Below are positions 10,397 through 20,165 of a stretch of DNA of 64,000 nt, piece after piece. A program made the translations under genes and the position numbers. The notes beneath the pieces were generated by a model, which made no database searches, was not told where the DNA came from, and saw only the letters and a list, made by a program, of their open reading frames with translations. The number at the start of each line of letters is the position of its first letter. Position 1 is the stretch's first letter. Origin of the DNA: Cololabis saira (lineage: Eukaryota > Chordata > Actinopteri > Beloniformes > Belonidae); assembly GCF_033807715.1 (NCBI RefSeq), contig NC_084591.1, forward strand, positions 49,974,115 to 50,038,114, written 5' to 3'.

Positions 10397-11934
10397 CAGT
10401 GGTTCTCAAACTTTTTTCGTCATTCCCCACTTTGAACAAGTGGGGATTTTCAAGCCCCACTTGCCCCCGTCGCCCCAACAAAAATCTTGACGAATAACTT
10501 CAAATTATTTTTAATGTATTGAAATTAGTAGCACAAAGTATATCAGTCATATTTGATACTGAATCAAAATCAAACACAACAAATAACATAAAGTTCAAAA
10601 AGAGAAAATAAAAGTGCAGTTGTGCTATCATAACTTAATTTGCAAAAACATAAACAAGTGAACTTTCCCTGCATTACTAGTGGCTGCAGTGTTGCCTGTT
10701 TTGCACTGCACATCCTTTCAAAACGGGGTTGCAGGCTGGAAACTGCCACTCTCAAATCATGCTCAATGTTGAGCTGGGATCTGTACTTAGTTTTTAGAGA
10801 AGCAACAGCTGAAAAGCTTCTCGCAGAGATATGAAGTGGCAAAGGGAAGAATGATGTTGAAAGCTTTCTGTCCGATGCTGCAAATATTGTGCCGCTGTAA
10901 TTAACAGTCCAACGTCAATCGTTGTTTTTGCACTTTAGTTCCAGGGTACATTTTTCTCCGGTCCCCTAATGCTTTTTACCGTATTTTAAGGACTATTAGG
11001 CGGATATAAAGGTCTTTTTTTATTTTTAAATGTACCGCACGCCCAATGACGCAATGCGCCCATAGTATTATTATAAAGGCTTATTTATGGTTCCGCGTTA
11101 CACCGACGCAGAGCCTACGGCGTAGGCTCCGTGTCGGGGCGCCTGGAGCGGACGGAGCGACTACCGAGAAGGAGACGCTGCTCCCGGGGGAGCTGCGCCG
11201 CAGAGACGGGCCCGAAGACCGGAGGAACCACCGCCCGAGCGGGAGCCGAAGCTGCTGCGCTCGGGCGGCGGGCTCCGTCGTTTACTGTTGAAGGATTGTT
11301 AAAGAATAGATGCGTGGGTTGACGTGTCTGCTGGGTTGGACTGTTGTTTGGGCTTTTGCAAAAGCCGGCATCATTTCCGAGGGGCCGTACGGCAGGAAAA
11401 TGACTCGGCTATCAGCGCGGCCAGAGAGCTGTGGGCTCTGCCCGTCGCAGCTCATCAGTTCTCCCGGTCCCGATCAGCCTCGGATGAATGCAGAAACGGA
11501 GGATGGAGATTTCGATGGGTTTGATTAATTTAATAACTTAAATAAAGCACAATCAAACTAAGTTTTGCTCCCGGTCTATTTTTAAATACCACACTTGTAT
11601 GCTTGTGTGTGTTTGTTTGTGGTTGTAAGGCGGCGCTCCGTGTGTGTAGGCGGCGCCTTTTTGTTCAAGCGCAATGTGTGTGTTTTAAACCCAGAAATGA
11701 CACACAAAACTGAGGGTTTCCACACGGCGTGCCGAATGGTCGCGGAAATACGGTTTAGCTATTAATTATTGCTATGTTTGTGTGTGTGTTTTGTTTAGTG
11801 AATTATCTTTATTGTCAATAGCATTTATAGTAAAATAGGCATGAAATTGAAAATTTCCTCCCGTTTGTCGCGCCCCACCTGACATGTCTCCGTTCCCCAC
11901 CAGTGGGGCGCGCCCCACACTTTGAGAAGCACTG
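10397..11934 (-). mobile_element. Non-autonomous hAT transposon (CAGTGGTTCTCAA ends)
   Basis: Ends CAGTGGTTCTCAAA and TTTGAGAAGCACTG flank 1538 bp, with a perfect 8-bp target duplication ATGTAGCT (10389-10396, 11935-11942). On the minus strand, about 10640-10842 encodes the C-terminus of a hAT transposase (KTKYRSQLNIEHDLRVAVSS, then LQPRFERMC). The middle (about 11078-11530) is foreign GC-rich sequence starting with the dispersed 'ttatggttccgcgttacacc' motif, so a second insertion has replaced the transposase core. Confidence 0.85.
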
Positions 11935-12009
11935 ATGTAGCTGAACTCTGTCTCAGCTCAGCTGGTGTGGAGGACAGACTGATGAACGCTCTCACCACAC
12001 TGACACGGC

Positions 12010-12720
12010 TGAGGATCCTTCACATGTCAAGAATCCATTTGATTCCTATTCTTAAGATTCAGAATCCATTTATCAAGATTTGATTCGATCCGATTCAATT
12101 TGATTCCGATATTGATTTGGGTTAGGGTTATTAACCCTTGTACTGTCTTTGGGTCAAGGAAGGGAGGGAGGGAGGGAGGGAGGGAGGGAGGAGAATTGGG
12201 TAATTTTGACCCAAAGACAGTACAAGGGTTAAAACAGTTGCATGAATTATATGACTGTAGTTCTTTAACATATTTATACTAGTATTATGCTGAGATTCAA
12301 CAGCTAATGCATTGCAGCTAATGATGCTGTAAGGACCAATCAGCTCCCAGAATGCTGATAGAACTGCTTTCAGAAACATCGTGGGTCAGAATTATCAAAC
12401 AGATCCAGGGAGGAAACAGAGACGGATCAAATCGGTTTTAGTTTTTCCCACATTCCTTTTAATTTTTTTCTATTTTCTATATCGGTTTTTAATTTTTGAG
12501 AATTTGGTTTTTAGCATTTTATGCAAATGTAACCCCAAGACAGTAAATAAAGTAATGAAATATAGACAATTTATACAATTATAACTGAAAACTCTAATGT
12601 TTTCATACCTTTAAACATATTTAAAGGCAAAAACACAGCAACAGTTATTCTTGTGTCCAACAAAACATTCCTTTTTTGGGCACAAAAGTTGTAATGCAAT
12701 GATGAAAAAAAAAAATCGGC
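12010..12720 (+). repeat. AT-rich dispersed element (inverted copy at 48100-48700)
   Basis: Blocks such as 'tgtccaacaaaacattcctt' and 'gctgataga' next to 'gaaacatcgtg' reappear on the other strand at 48100-48700, in matching order. The ends carry degenerate GATT/AATC runs. A 106-bp mini-element (12127-12232) is inserted in it. No coding frame is visible. Confidence 0.6.
12127..12232. mobile_element. Mini-MITE with GGGA microsatellite core
   Basis: Inverted ends 'ttaacccttgtactgtcttt' and its mirror flank an 8-unit GGGA run. The same right end closes the huge TTCC/TCCC tract at 36577-36866 and the TTCC-rich stretch at 56050-56158, so three members of one tiny family each carry a GGAA/GGGA-type microsatellite. 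Confidence 0.75.
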
Positions 12721-12739
12721 AACACAGGCCTACACACTG

Positions 12740-13342
12740 AGTGCGTTCACATGGGAAGTTTAATTCAGAATTAAAATTAAATCCGACTTAAAATGAGTAA
12801 AAATTACCATGTAAACACCTCATTCTGAATGAAAATGGCCATTCCGAATTAAACTTAATTCTGAAGTAAGTGGTTGGTTTATTCCGATTTTAAATCTGAA
12901 TAGAATAATTCCACGATCATGTATCCACTCATTCCTCTTTAAATTAATCCCGGTCTTTCTTTCTGCTCGTTCCCTCCCCCGTCTGTCTCCATGACGCTTA
13001 TATTCCACGCTGGGCTGGTTTTCCAAACAAAGTTTCAAGATGCAGCACGCAGTAAACGCTGGTCAAGAGCAGAGACCATTTATTTAATAAATAGAAATCA
13101 TTAAAAGAACAGATGGAAACAAAAAAATTGTTAGCGGTTAAGTTAGTTTTTCTTCCGGTAGTTTAACTTCCGATCCCCCCCCTATCCAATCAGAACCTTC
13201 CCAACCCCCAGACCTTCAGAGGAATTGGAGAAAGACCATCAAACGTGTTTTCCATGTAAACCTCAATTCAGAATTACTATTTCCATGTAAACTCTAAGGA
13301 AAGTAGTTTAATTCGGAATAATTTATTCCGAATTAAAAAACA
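12740..13342. repeat. Probable MITE with 'aattcggaataa' motifs
   Basis: 'ccatgtaaac' and 'attcagaatta'/'ttattccgaatt' phrases recur in both orientations at the two edges, suggesting an inverted-repeat element. Boundaries are approximate and no target duplication was identified. It lies in siah1 intron 2. Confidence 0.4.
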
Positions 13343-13414
13343 TAACGTTACGGTGGCCGTTGGGCGTAATCCGCTGTGACGTTGCATCTGTGACGTCGTC
13401 GTCCCTCTAACCCA

Positions 13415-13808
13415 GGAGTCGGCAACCCAAAATGTTTTAGAGCCATATTGGACCAAAAACACAAAAAACAAATATGTCTGGAGCCGCAAAAAATTAAAAG
13501 TCTTGTATAAACCTATAAACCAAATGGGGAAAGGCGAAATGTTGAGGAAAAAAGTCGAAATGTCTAGGAAAAAAGTTGAAATGTCAAGATTAATGTTGAA
13601 GTACAAATCTCGAGAAGAAAGTCGAAATGTCGAGATTAAAAAGGAAAGGAAAAAGGAAGAAAAAAAAGCAGAAAAAGGAAAAAGAAGAAAAAAAAGAGAA
13701 AAAAATAAGGAAAAAAAGGTCAAACATTTTTGAAAAATCTCCAGGAGCCACTAGGGCGGCGCTAAAGAGCCGTATGCGGCTCTAGAGCCGCGGGTTGAGA
13801 CCCCTGGT
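13415..13808 (-). mobile_element. hAT-type MITE (CAGGGGTC family)
   Basis: It runs from CAGGAGTCGGCAACCC to GAGACCCCTG and matches 40741-41233 on the opposite strand. Flanking octamers CTCTAACC and GTCTAGAC agree at five of eight positions, so the duplication has decayed or one flank has changed. The interior is 'aagtcgaaatgtcgag' repeats. It ends 106 bases before siah1 exon 3. Confidence 0.7.
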
Positions 13809-13914
13809 CTAGACGGTGGAACTGAGGTTGGGGGTGAATCAGCAGCTTGTTTTACTGCACGGAGGTGATGATAAAATGTTGGTTAACTGATTGTCCGTGC
13901 GTGTGTCTGTCCAG

Positions 13915-14286
13915 GGGGAGGACATCGTGTTCCTGGCGACGGACATCAACCTGCCTGGCGCCGTGGACTGGGTCATGATGCAGTCCTGCTTCGGCTTCCA
14001 CTTCATGCTGGTCCTGGAGAAGCAGGAGAAGTACGACGGCCACCAGCAGTTCTTCGCCATCGTCCAACTCATCGGCACCCGCAAGCAGGCCGAGAACTTT
14101 GCGTACCGGCTGGAGCTGAACGGCCACCGGCGCCGGCTGACCTGGGAGGCCACGCCGCGCTCCATCCACGAGGGCATCGCCACCGCCATCATGAACAGCG
14201 ACTGCCTGGTGTTCGACACGTCGATCGCTCAGCTGTTCGCCGAGAACGGCAACCTGGGCATCAACGTCACCATCTCCATGTGCTAG
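13915..14286 (+). CDS. siah1: siah1 coding exon 3 (substrate-binding domain)
   Basis: Acceptor GTCCAG ends at 13914 and the exon begins GGGGAGGAC (Gly160, Glu161, Asp162). It encodes residues 160-282, the TRAF-like C-terminal domain that dimerises and binds degron-bearing substrates and adaptors. It ends in NVTISMC and a TAG stop. The three exons join in phase 0 with no frameshift and give exactly 282 residues, the usual vertebrate SIAH1 length. The third codon positions are strongly G/C, unlike the AT-rich introns. I am confident of the family. Whether this is the only siah1 copy in the genome cannot be seen here. Confidence 0.96.
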   Translation, partial: GEDIVFLATDINLPGAVDWVMMQSCFGFHFMLVLEKQEKYDGHQQFFAIVQLIGTRKQAENFAYRLELNGHRRRLTWEATPRSIHEGIATAIMNSDCLVFDTSIAQLFAENGNLGINVTISMC

Positions 14287-14747
14287 GAACTCACGAGCAT
14301 CCGCGTTACTACGTTAGGGCATTTTCTCTTCTTTTTCTTTCTTTTTTTTTGTTTTACGGGGTCAAATGTGTGTTGACCCCGTGGTGCCTCCCTCATCTCC
14401 CCCCCTGAGACGTGAGACTGAACTGTCAGACTGTCAGCCGGCGAGGCCGACCAGGCCGGGGGGGGAGGTATCGACTGGATGACTGAAGGAGTGCGTCCAA
14501 AAGAAATAGAGAAAAAAAAACAAAAAAAGACATAGCTGTGTAGTGATGGACTTTTGAAACATGAATTCACCGGCGGGCTCGTGGAGACGCAGCCTCGTCT
14601 CCGGTGGTAACCACGGAAACAAACTGAACTGAAGTTTGGACTTGCTCGTTCAACTCTGTCTCGGAGCGGGTTTCCCGCCTTTTCTCCTTTTAGTGTCTCA
14701 GTTCTTGTCTCAGTCATTTCAGACACTACAGCGGTGGAGCGACCGGT

Positions 14748-15022
14748 AGCAGCTCTGGTGCTCTGCAACCGGTAGCAGCTCCGGTAGCAGCTCCGGTGGC
14801 GGCTCTGCAACCGGTAGCAGCTCCGGTGGCGGCTCTGCAACCGGTAGCAGCTCCGGTGGCGGCTCTGCAACCGGTAGCAGCTCCGGTGGCGGCTCCACGA
14901 CCGGTAGCAGCTCCGGTAGCAGCTCCGGTGGCGGCTCTGCAACCGGTAGCAGCTCCGGTGGCGGCTCTGCAACCGGTAGCAGCTCTGGTGGAACGGCCAG
15001 TGGCAGCTCCGGTGGCGGCTCC
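14748..15022. repeat. 30-bp GC-rich minisatellite in the siah1 3' UTR
   Basis: Unit 'ccggtagcagctccggtggc' followed by 'ggctctgcaa', with about eight full or partial units and shortened variants. Every frame is open on both strands because the unit is a multiple of three and lacks stops, so the predicted Ala/Val/Pro-rich peptides are artefacts. Confidence 0.9.
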
Positions 15023-15823
15023 GCCAAAGGACTGGTCAGCGTTCAGAAACCAGCCAGCTGCTCCTTTTTGTTTTCTCTCTCTCTCTCCCAGCACCAGGGC
15101 TGCAGCCGTCGCTGCTCCGTCTCACTAAACTGGAACCAGAGTCCGTTAAGAATCTCTCCACCTCCATCTGGGACCGACACGCTTTTAACGGTTTGGACTG
15201 AAAGTGTCGTCCATGGATGTTGTTGCAGCTCATCAGCTCTGGATGTTTCTCATTAACACGGTTTCCTCCATCACCCAGTTATCGGTTACAGGCTGCAGGT
15301 GTGATATCCATGAACTACCAGAGGGGAACACTGCATTTCACTTCTCTTTTGCAGCTTATTTCTTTAGTCTATTTTTTTCTCGTGTGTCTGAAAGGCTGGT
15401 CTTCTGTTTCCTCTGCTCCTCCGTCTGCCACCACGTCACCCAACCTGGAATAAGGGACAGTTTCTACTGTTAAAATGTTGCTATTACTAAATAGAGATTA
15501 TCCTAATTATCTTTTTCTTTTTTTTTGTATTAAAAAAAAACAAAAATTTAAAGACAGTTGTAAAACTTGTGGCTAAACTTCAGTGTTTGTAGTTTAAAAA
15601 AAAAAGCAAGTTGTCATTCTGAAGTATTTTTTTCTTTCAGAGTTGGGATCTTTTCTTTTTTTTCACCTATATATGTGCTCTTGTGTGGTAAGTCTTTGTT
15701 TCCCTTTTTTTTTGTCTGAGGAGGGAGGGAGGTCAAGCCAATCATCCTTCTCTCTCCACGTGGAGTTTCAATGTTGCTGCTCTCCCTCGAACTCTGACAT
15801 CTTTATGTTTTAATTTGTCATCA

Positions 15824-15829
15824 AATAAA
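15824..15829 (+). promoter_or_regulatory. siah1: Poly(A) signal AATAAA, probable siah1 end
   Basis: Canonical hexamer followed within 20 bases by a T-rich element ('ctatctttttcatac'). Confidence 0.6.
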
Positions 15830-15940
15830 TCTATCTTTTTCATACCCGCTGCCTTTTCTCCGGTTCTTGGTATGTAAATCCTCCAGAAGTTTCACACTCA
15901 AATGGCGTTTTTCCAATAGTACCTACTAGTACCAGTACCA

Positions 15941-16185
15941 GTCTGGCCCTCGGCAGGAGGGTCCCCCCTTATGATCCAGGTCCTGGTCCAGGTTTCTTCC
16001 TCCTAAAGGGGAGTTTTTCTTGCCACTGTTTGGCTTAAGGTTTTTCTCCCTCTAGGGGAGTTTTTACCTGCCATTGTTTATGTAATAACTGCTCAGGGGT
16101 CATGTTCTGGGTATGGGTCTCTGGAAAGCGTCTAGAGACAACTTTTGTTGTATTAGACGCTATATAAATAGAATTGAATTGAATA
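15941..16185 (+). mobile_element. LINE family A 3' tail
   Basis: Starts at 'ggccctcggcaggagggtcc' and ends in the ATTGAATTGAAT tail. Same order of blocks as 24440-25258: CCTTATGATCC, 'aaggggagtttttcttgcca', 'tctctggaaagcgtctagag'. Confidence 0.75.
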
Positions 16186-17151
16186 GTACCTACTCAGCCC
16201 GACTCCACTCACCGTGCCCTCGTTTGTTTTCAATACCCAGATCAGCAGTAGGAGGTTGGAGTGAAGCTGCTGTGACGTATTTGATTGTGTGATCTAAACT
16301 AAGAAGACAACAACACTAAAGATGTAGAACCTGGAGGAGAAGATAGATGTGCTGCTGGATCTGTGGCCTGTGTTTGATATCAAGTTAAATTAAAGCTGCA
16401 AGCAGCGATGAACGGGCCCTCCACCCTTGTGCACGTTCAGGCGTACTGCAGTGGAAGCTTGTATGACTTGCATGTTCAGAATGGAAGCCTGATTAAATGT
16501 AACGATTTTGGGTCAAATTCAACAAAGTATGAGCAAGTTACAACAACTTTTATGCTCATGGCGAGACACTGAAATTTGACTACCTCTAACGTTGACGCCC
16601 TTTGATAAAAAGTTACAGTTTTCACTGTCAGTCATCGCCAATGTGTTACCTATTATGTGACCAGGTTTGAGATCAATACACTTATCTTGCTTGGAGCACA
16701 GATGCATACTACAAGACATGACATGACATTCCTGGTGCCAACAGGTGGCGCTACAACCGATCCTGAATATTCCACCATAGATGGGTCCAGGCTCAGACCA
16801 GATCAAATCATGTATTGCTGAATTACAGCCAATTGATGTTTCATGACGAGCCTTAAAAATGACCTCAAACTTTACCGGTTCACTACGGTCACGCCCTCTG
16901 GTAAAAACGTAAAAGCTTCTCAATTTAGCGTCGGCCATGTGTCTAGATTGTACAAACCAAGTTGTGAGCCAATCGGATAAGATCTCTAGGAGTCGCTCTT
17001 TCTCTGATGTCACATCCTGACTCAGACGTCTGACTCCAACCCCCCGACCAATCGGTGGCCTGTAGTGTGATGATGTCAGATACAGCCGACTCAGCAGCTT
17101 AGAACCTCGGCAGAGTAGATACAGAAAAGTATCTACTCGGCACGTTAGACC

Positions 17152-17616
17152 CAGTACTGGAGTTGAGGGGGGATGAGGGAGGATGGCATCCCCCCCTGAA
17201 ATAAAAACAGTCCAAATCATCCCCCCCTGTAAAACTGCCATCCCTCCTTTCCATCCCTTATGTCATTTCATCAATGAATGTGGTTTTACTGCTATTTCAA
17301 CATTTAGAGTCATCACCAGAAAAATAACTTATTTGACAATTTTCCCCTGTTTCAAGTAAATTTTCACTTGAAATAAGTAGAGAAATCTGCCAGTGGGACA
17401 AGATTTATCTTCTCATTACAAGCAAAAAAATCCACTGGCAGATTTTTCTACTTTTTCTACTCCTGCTATGTCATTCCTGCAGTATTTCTGCAGGTGTTTT
17501 GGTCACTGCTATTATTTGTAATATATTATATTATTTGTAATCAGCACAAATTATCTGTCCCCACATGATAAAATCCCCCATCCCCCCTGATTTTTTTTTT
17601 TACAACTCGAGTACTG
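17152..17616 (-). mobile_element. hAT MITE with 8-bp target duplication GTTAGACC
   Basis: Ends CAGTACTGGAGTTG and CAACTCGAGTACTG, 465 bp. Target duplication GTTAGACC is perfect (17144-17151, 17617-17624). Larger relatives are at 35480-36534 and 45676-46560. The 'catccccccctgaaataaaa' segment is the part that became a minisatellite at 46357-46556. Confidence 0.88.
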
Positions 17617-18182
17617 GTTAGACCCCTAGTGGAAAAGAACCAAACCGAGTGGAGGAGAGTCGGGCTGAGTAGGTACTAGTGGAAAAGCGCCATAAGGTTC
17701 CCGGCGGAGTCTGGACTCTTTGACACTTGAGGAATACTGACCTTCAACATCCCGAGGAAGGAGGAGCTTCCATGTCCAGACTGAGATCTGACAGCGTGTT
17801 CCGGTTCTCGGGGCCCGGCCGGGGCGATGGGGGCCCCCCCACAGGTGCCCTGGTCGTCCCCGGATCAGCGGCTTCACCACTTCCCCTCGGCCTCCACTCC
17901 CAGTTTGAAGCATTTGCAAGGCGGTCCACTTCTTAGACGTGTTGTCACGGTAACTTATGCTGGAAAAATAATACTCATTGGGAGATTCTGAGACTCTAAA
18001 GTCATTGACATCGGAGTGTAGAGAAAAGAGAAACTCTTAAAAAATAGACCAATTACATTTCAGTTTTTGTTGGGGTTTTTTTGTTTCTCTTTTGTAATTC
18101 CCTTTTTGGATAATTTTTATTTCTGTCAGCAAAAATCCTAACAGTGGAAGTGATTGAATCAGGAGGAGAGGTAGAACATGGA

Positions 18183-18335
18183 CTGATTTCAATTTTATTT
18201 ATATAGCATCTATTCCAACAAATGTTGTCTCTAGGATCTTTCCAGAGACCAAACATAAACCCCCGAGCAATTATTACATAAACATAACATGAACAGTGGC
18301 AAGAATAACTCCCTTTTGTTTGATCCAGATGTTTG
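18183..18335 (-). mobile_element. LINE family A 3' tail
   Basis: Reverse complement of the family tail: TATATAGCATCTATT..., 'gttgtctctaggatctttcc', 'ataaacccccgagcaattat'. Confidence 0.7.
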
Positions 18336-18494
18336 ACCGTCCACTGGTCCATCCCGCCCTCTTCTGGCCATAAGGAGTATTACAGTATTACAGACACCAC
18401 AGATACCACAGATCAGTGGCTTGAAAATGTGTTTCTATTTGAAAACATCCTCTAAGTTCTTATTTTACTTAAAGGAGCTTGAGGCTCCTTTTAA

Positions 18495-19144
18495 GGCCAC
18501 GTTTACACGTAGCCGGGTATTTACAAAAACGGATATTTTCCCCTCTACGTTTTCAAAAAAATCCTCGTTTACACGGACCCACATGAAAACGCTGTTAACG
18601 TCAACAGTCAAAAAACATCAACAAATGACACGTGTGTAACTTCCAGTTGAGGCTGATTTATGGTTCCGCGTTGCACCGGCGCAGAGCTTGCGGCGTGGGG
18701 CACGCGGCGACCATGCATCTATTATAAAACGGGCGACGCGCATCGTACGGCGCGCATCGCCGCGTGCCCTGCGCCGCAAGCTCTGCGTCGATCTGGCGTG
18801 GGACCATAATTCAGGCTTTACTTCCAAGACGGAATATAAAACAGGTAAAATACAAGAAAATATTGACGGTGGCCAAACTAATTTTAAACACAGGTCGCAC
18901 ACATGACGCTGGTGAGTTTCTGGTGCATAATGTGACGTTCTGAAGCTTAAATCTCCGTTTTCCTCTGTTTTCCTCCGTTTTCCTCCGTTTAGACACAAAC
19001 GTGAAAACTGAGTTTTTGAAAATCTCCACTTTGGCCGGAGTTTTCAGAAATGATCGTTTTTGGGGGCTTTGAGCTGCGTTTTCGTGTAAACGAACGGCCA
19101 AAACGCATGAAAACGCCTCCGTTTTTGCCCCGTGTAAACGGGCC
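18495..19144. mobile_element. MITE with TAA target duplication (GGCCACGTTTACAC ends)
   Basis: GGCCACGTTTACACG at the left and CGTGTAAACGGGCC at the right are flanked by TAA on both sides (18492-18494, 19145-19147), a 3-bp duplication of the PIF/Harbinger kind. A second copy is at 42545-43142 with TGA on both sides. A foldback of the 'ggctgatttatggttccgcg' motif (18651-18812) is nested inside. Confidence 0.75.
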
Positions 19145-19929
19145 TAAGAAATGAGACTCTCTATCGCCACCCTTCACCACGACGGCAGTTGGGGGTACTG
19201 CAGCCAACAGTGAAGCCGGCACGGGAGAACGGGGAGGACGCGCCTGCAGCGTCATGTGACGTCACATCCGCAGCCCAGCGCGGGAAATTCGGGACCGAAT
19301 TGCAGCACATTTTGCAGCACACAGCCTGTTCAAGGCAAAGGAGAGATACACTAGAGGAAACATTCTTTTGGGTTTGGAACGCTTCATCTGACATTATTAC
19401 TAGAAAACTTAAAATGTATACAGATTTTTTTCATAAATCTTGCCACAATCCGGCCTCAAGCTCCTTTAAGACGACAAACAAATTAGCTCCCTGTTGATCC
19501 ACCACTTAAGTGTGGGCAGAAATATCTCGTCTCTCAAATGGACTGAGCCAAAAACGCAGGCAGACCTGAAATGTGTCTGTTTTTCTCCTGGACAGCAGGA
19601 TTCAGGTTAAACGCGACGACTTCAGGCTGCGGAGGGTTTCTTCTTTGTTGCATCGGGTTCGGAGTCAAACTATCAGTCTTAGTCCTGGACCAGCAGATCC
19701 AGACTAAACCAGCTGATGGTCCAGTCTTAGTCCTGGACCAGCAGATCCAGATTCAGGAGATAAAATAACAAAAATCAAATTTTTTTCTTTATTTTAGTTT
19801 AAACAGAGGGAATGACTGCAGAGGGGTAAGCAGAGGAATCTTCTGGATGATCAGAGTGAGCAAACAAGTGTCTTACGTTACCGAGAAATACAAGGTTCAA
19901 TTCCAACCGGGTCCTCAAACACTTGAACG

Positions 19930-20165
19930 GTGGGAGTAGTAGTGCACAACACCGGAACCTGCAGCGTGGGAGGGGCAGGGTAATGGCCCGGTCAGGCGGG
20001 GGAGAGATTTGTCCGTCAAGACTCCTCTCCCTGGCCCTGCCCCTTCTCAACCTTTCCCCGACCCTGCACCCCAACCTGGGACTTGCTGATTGGGCCGGAG
20101 CTTCGGGAGCTGCATGCTGGCCTGCTGTCCCCACCCCTGGTCATCCCGCTGCTGCTTCCACCTGC
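19930..20165 (+). mobile_element. LINE family A 3' UTR fragment
   Basis: 'ccggaacctgcagcgtggga', 'ctccctggccctgccccttc' and 'tgctgcttccacctgcctgc' match 62740-63000 on the opposite strand. It is cut at the right by the Tc1 fragment. 19150-19925 holds no recognised feature. Confidence 0.65.

Larger units (their letters stand above)
14287..15850 (+). other. siah1: siah1 3' UTR (inferred)
   Basis: No intron or further gene interrupts the sequence between the siah1 stop and the first strong poly(A) signal, AATAAA at 15824-15829. It contains a 30-bp minisatellite and poly-T runs. Assignment as 3' UTR is inference from position, and cleavage would fall near 15845. Transcript data would be needed to fix the end. 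Confidence 0.6.
15901..17693. mobile_element. MITE (TATGGCGCTTTTCCAC family) carrying three nested insertions
   Basis: The left end 'aatggcgtttttccaatagt' and right end 'actagtggaaaagcgccata' match the complete copy at 39664-40370. Inside are a family A LINE tail (15941-16185), a piece of the 'aaagctgcaagcagcgatga' family (16391-16985) and a complete hAT MITE (17152-17616). The host MITE is therefore the oldest of the four. 17700-18180 shows nothing I recognise. Confidence 0.7.

Noticed and set aside
10391..10412. 'gtagctcagtggttctcaaa' resembles the A box of a tRNA or tRNA-derived SINE
   Set aside because: The bases are the end of an 8-bp target duplication (ATGTAGCT) followed by the hAT inverted end CAGTGGTTCTCAAA; no B box or cloverleaf follows.
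14719..15128. Ala/Val/Pro-rich frames on both strands
   Set aside because: They follow from a stop-free 30-bp GC-rich minisatellite in the likely siah1 3' UTR.
16519..17241. 240-codon minus-strand frame
   Set aside because: It crosses a repeat fragment and two MITEs with no conserved motif; composition matches the repeats.
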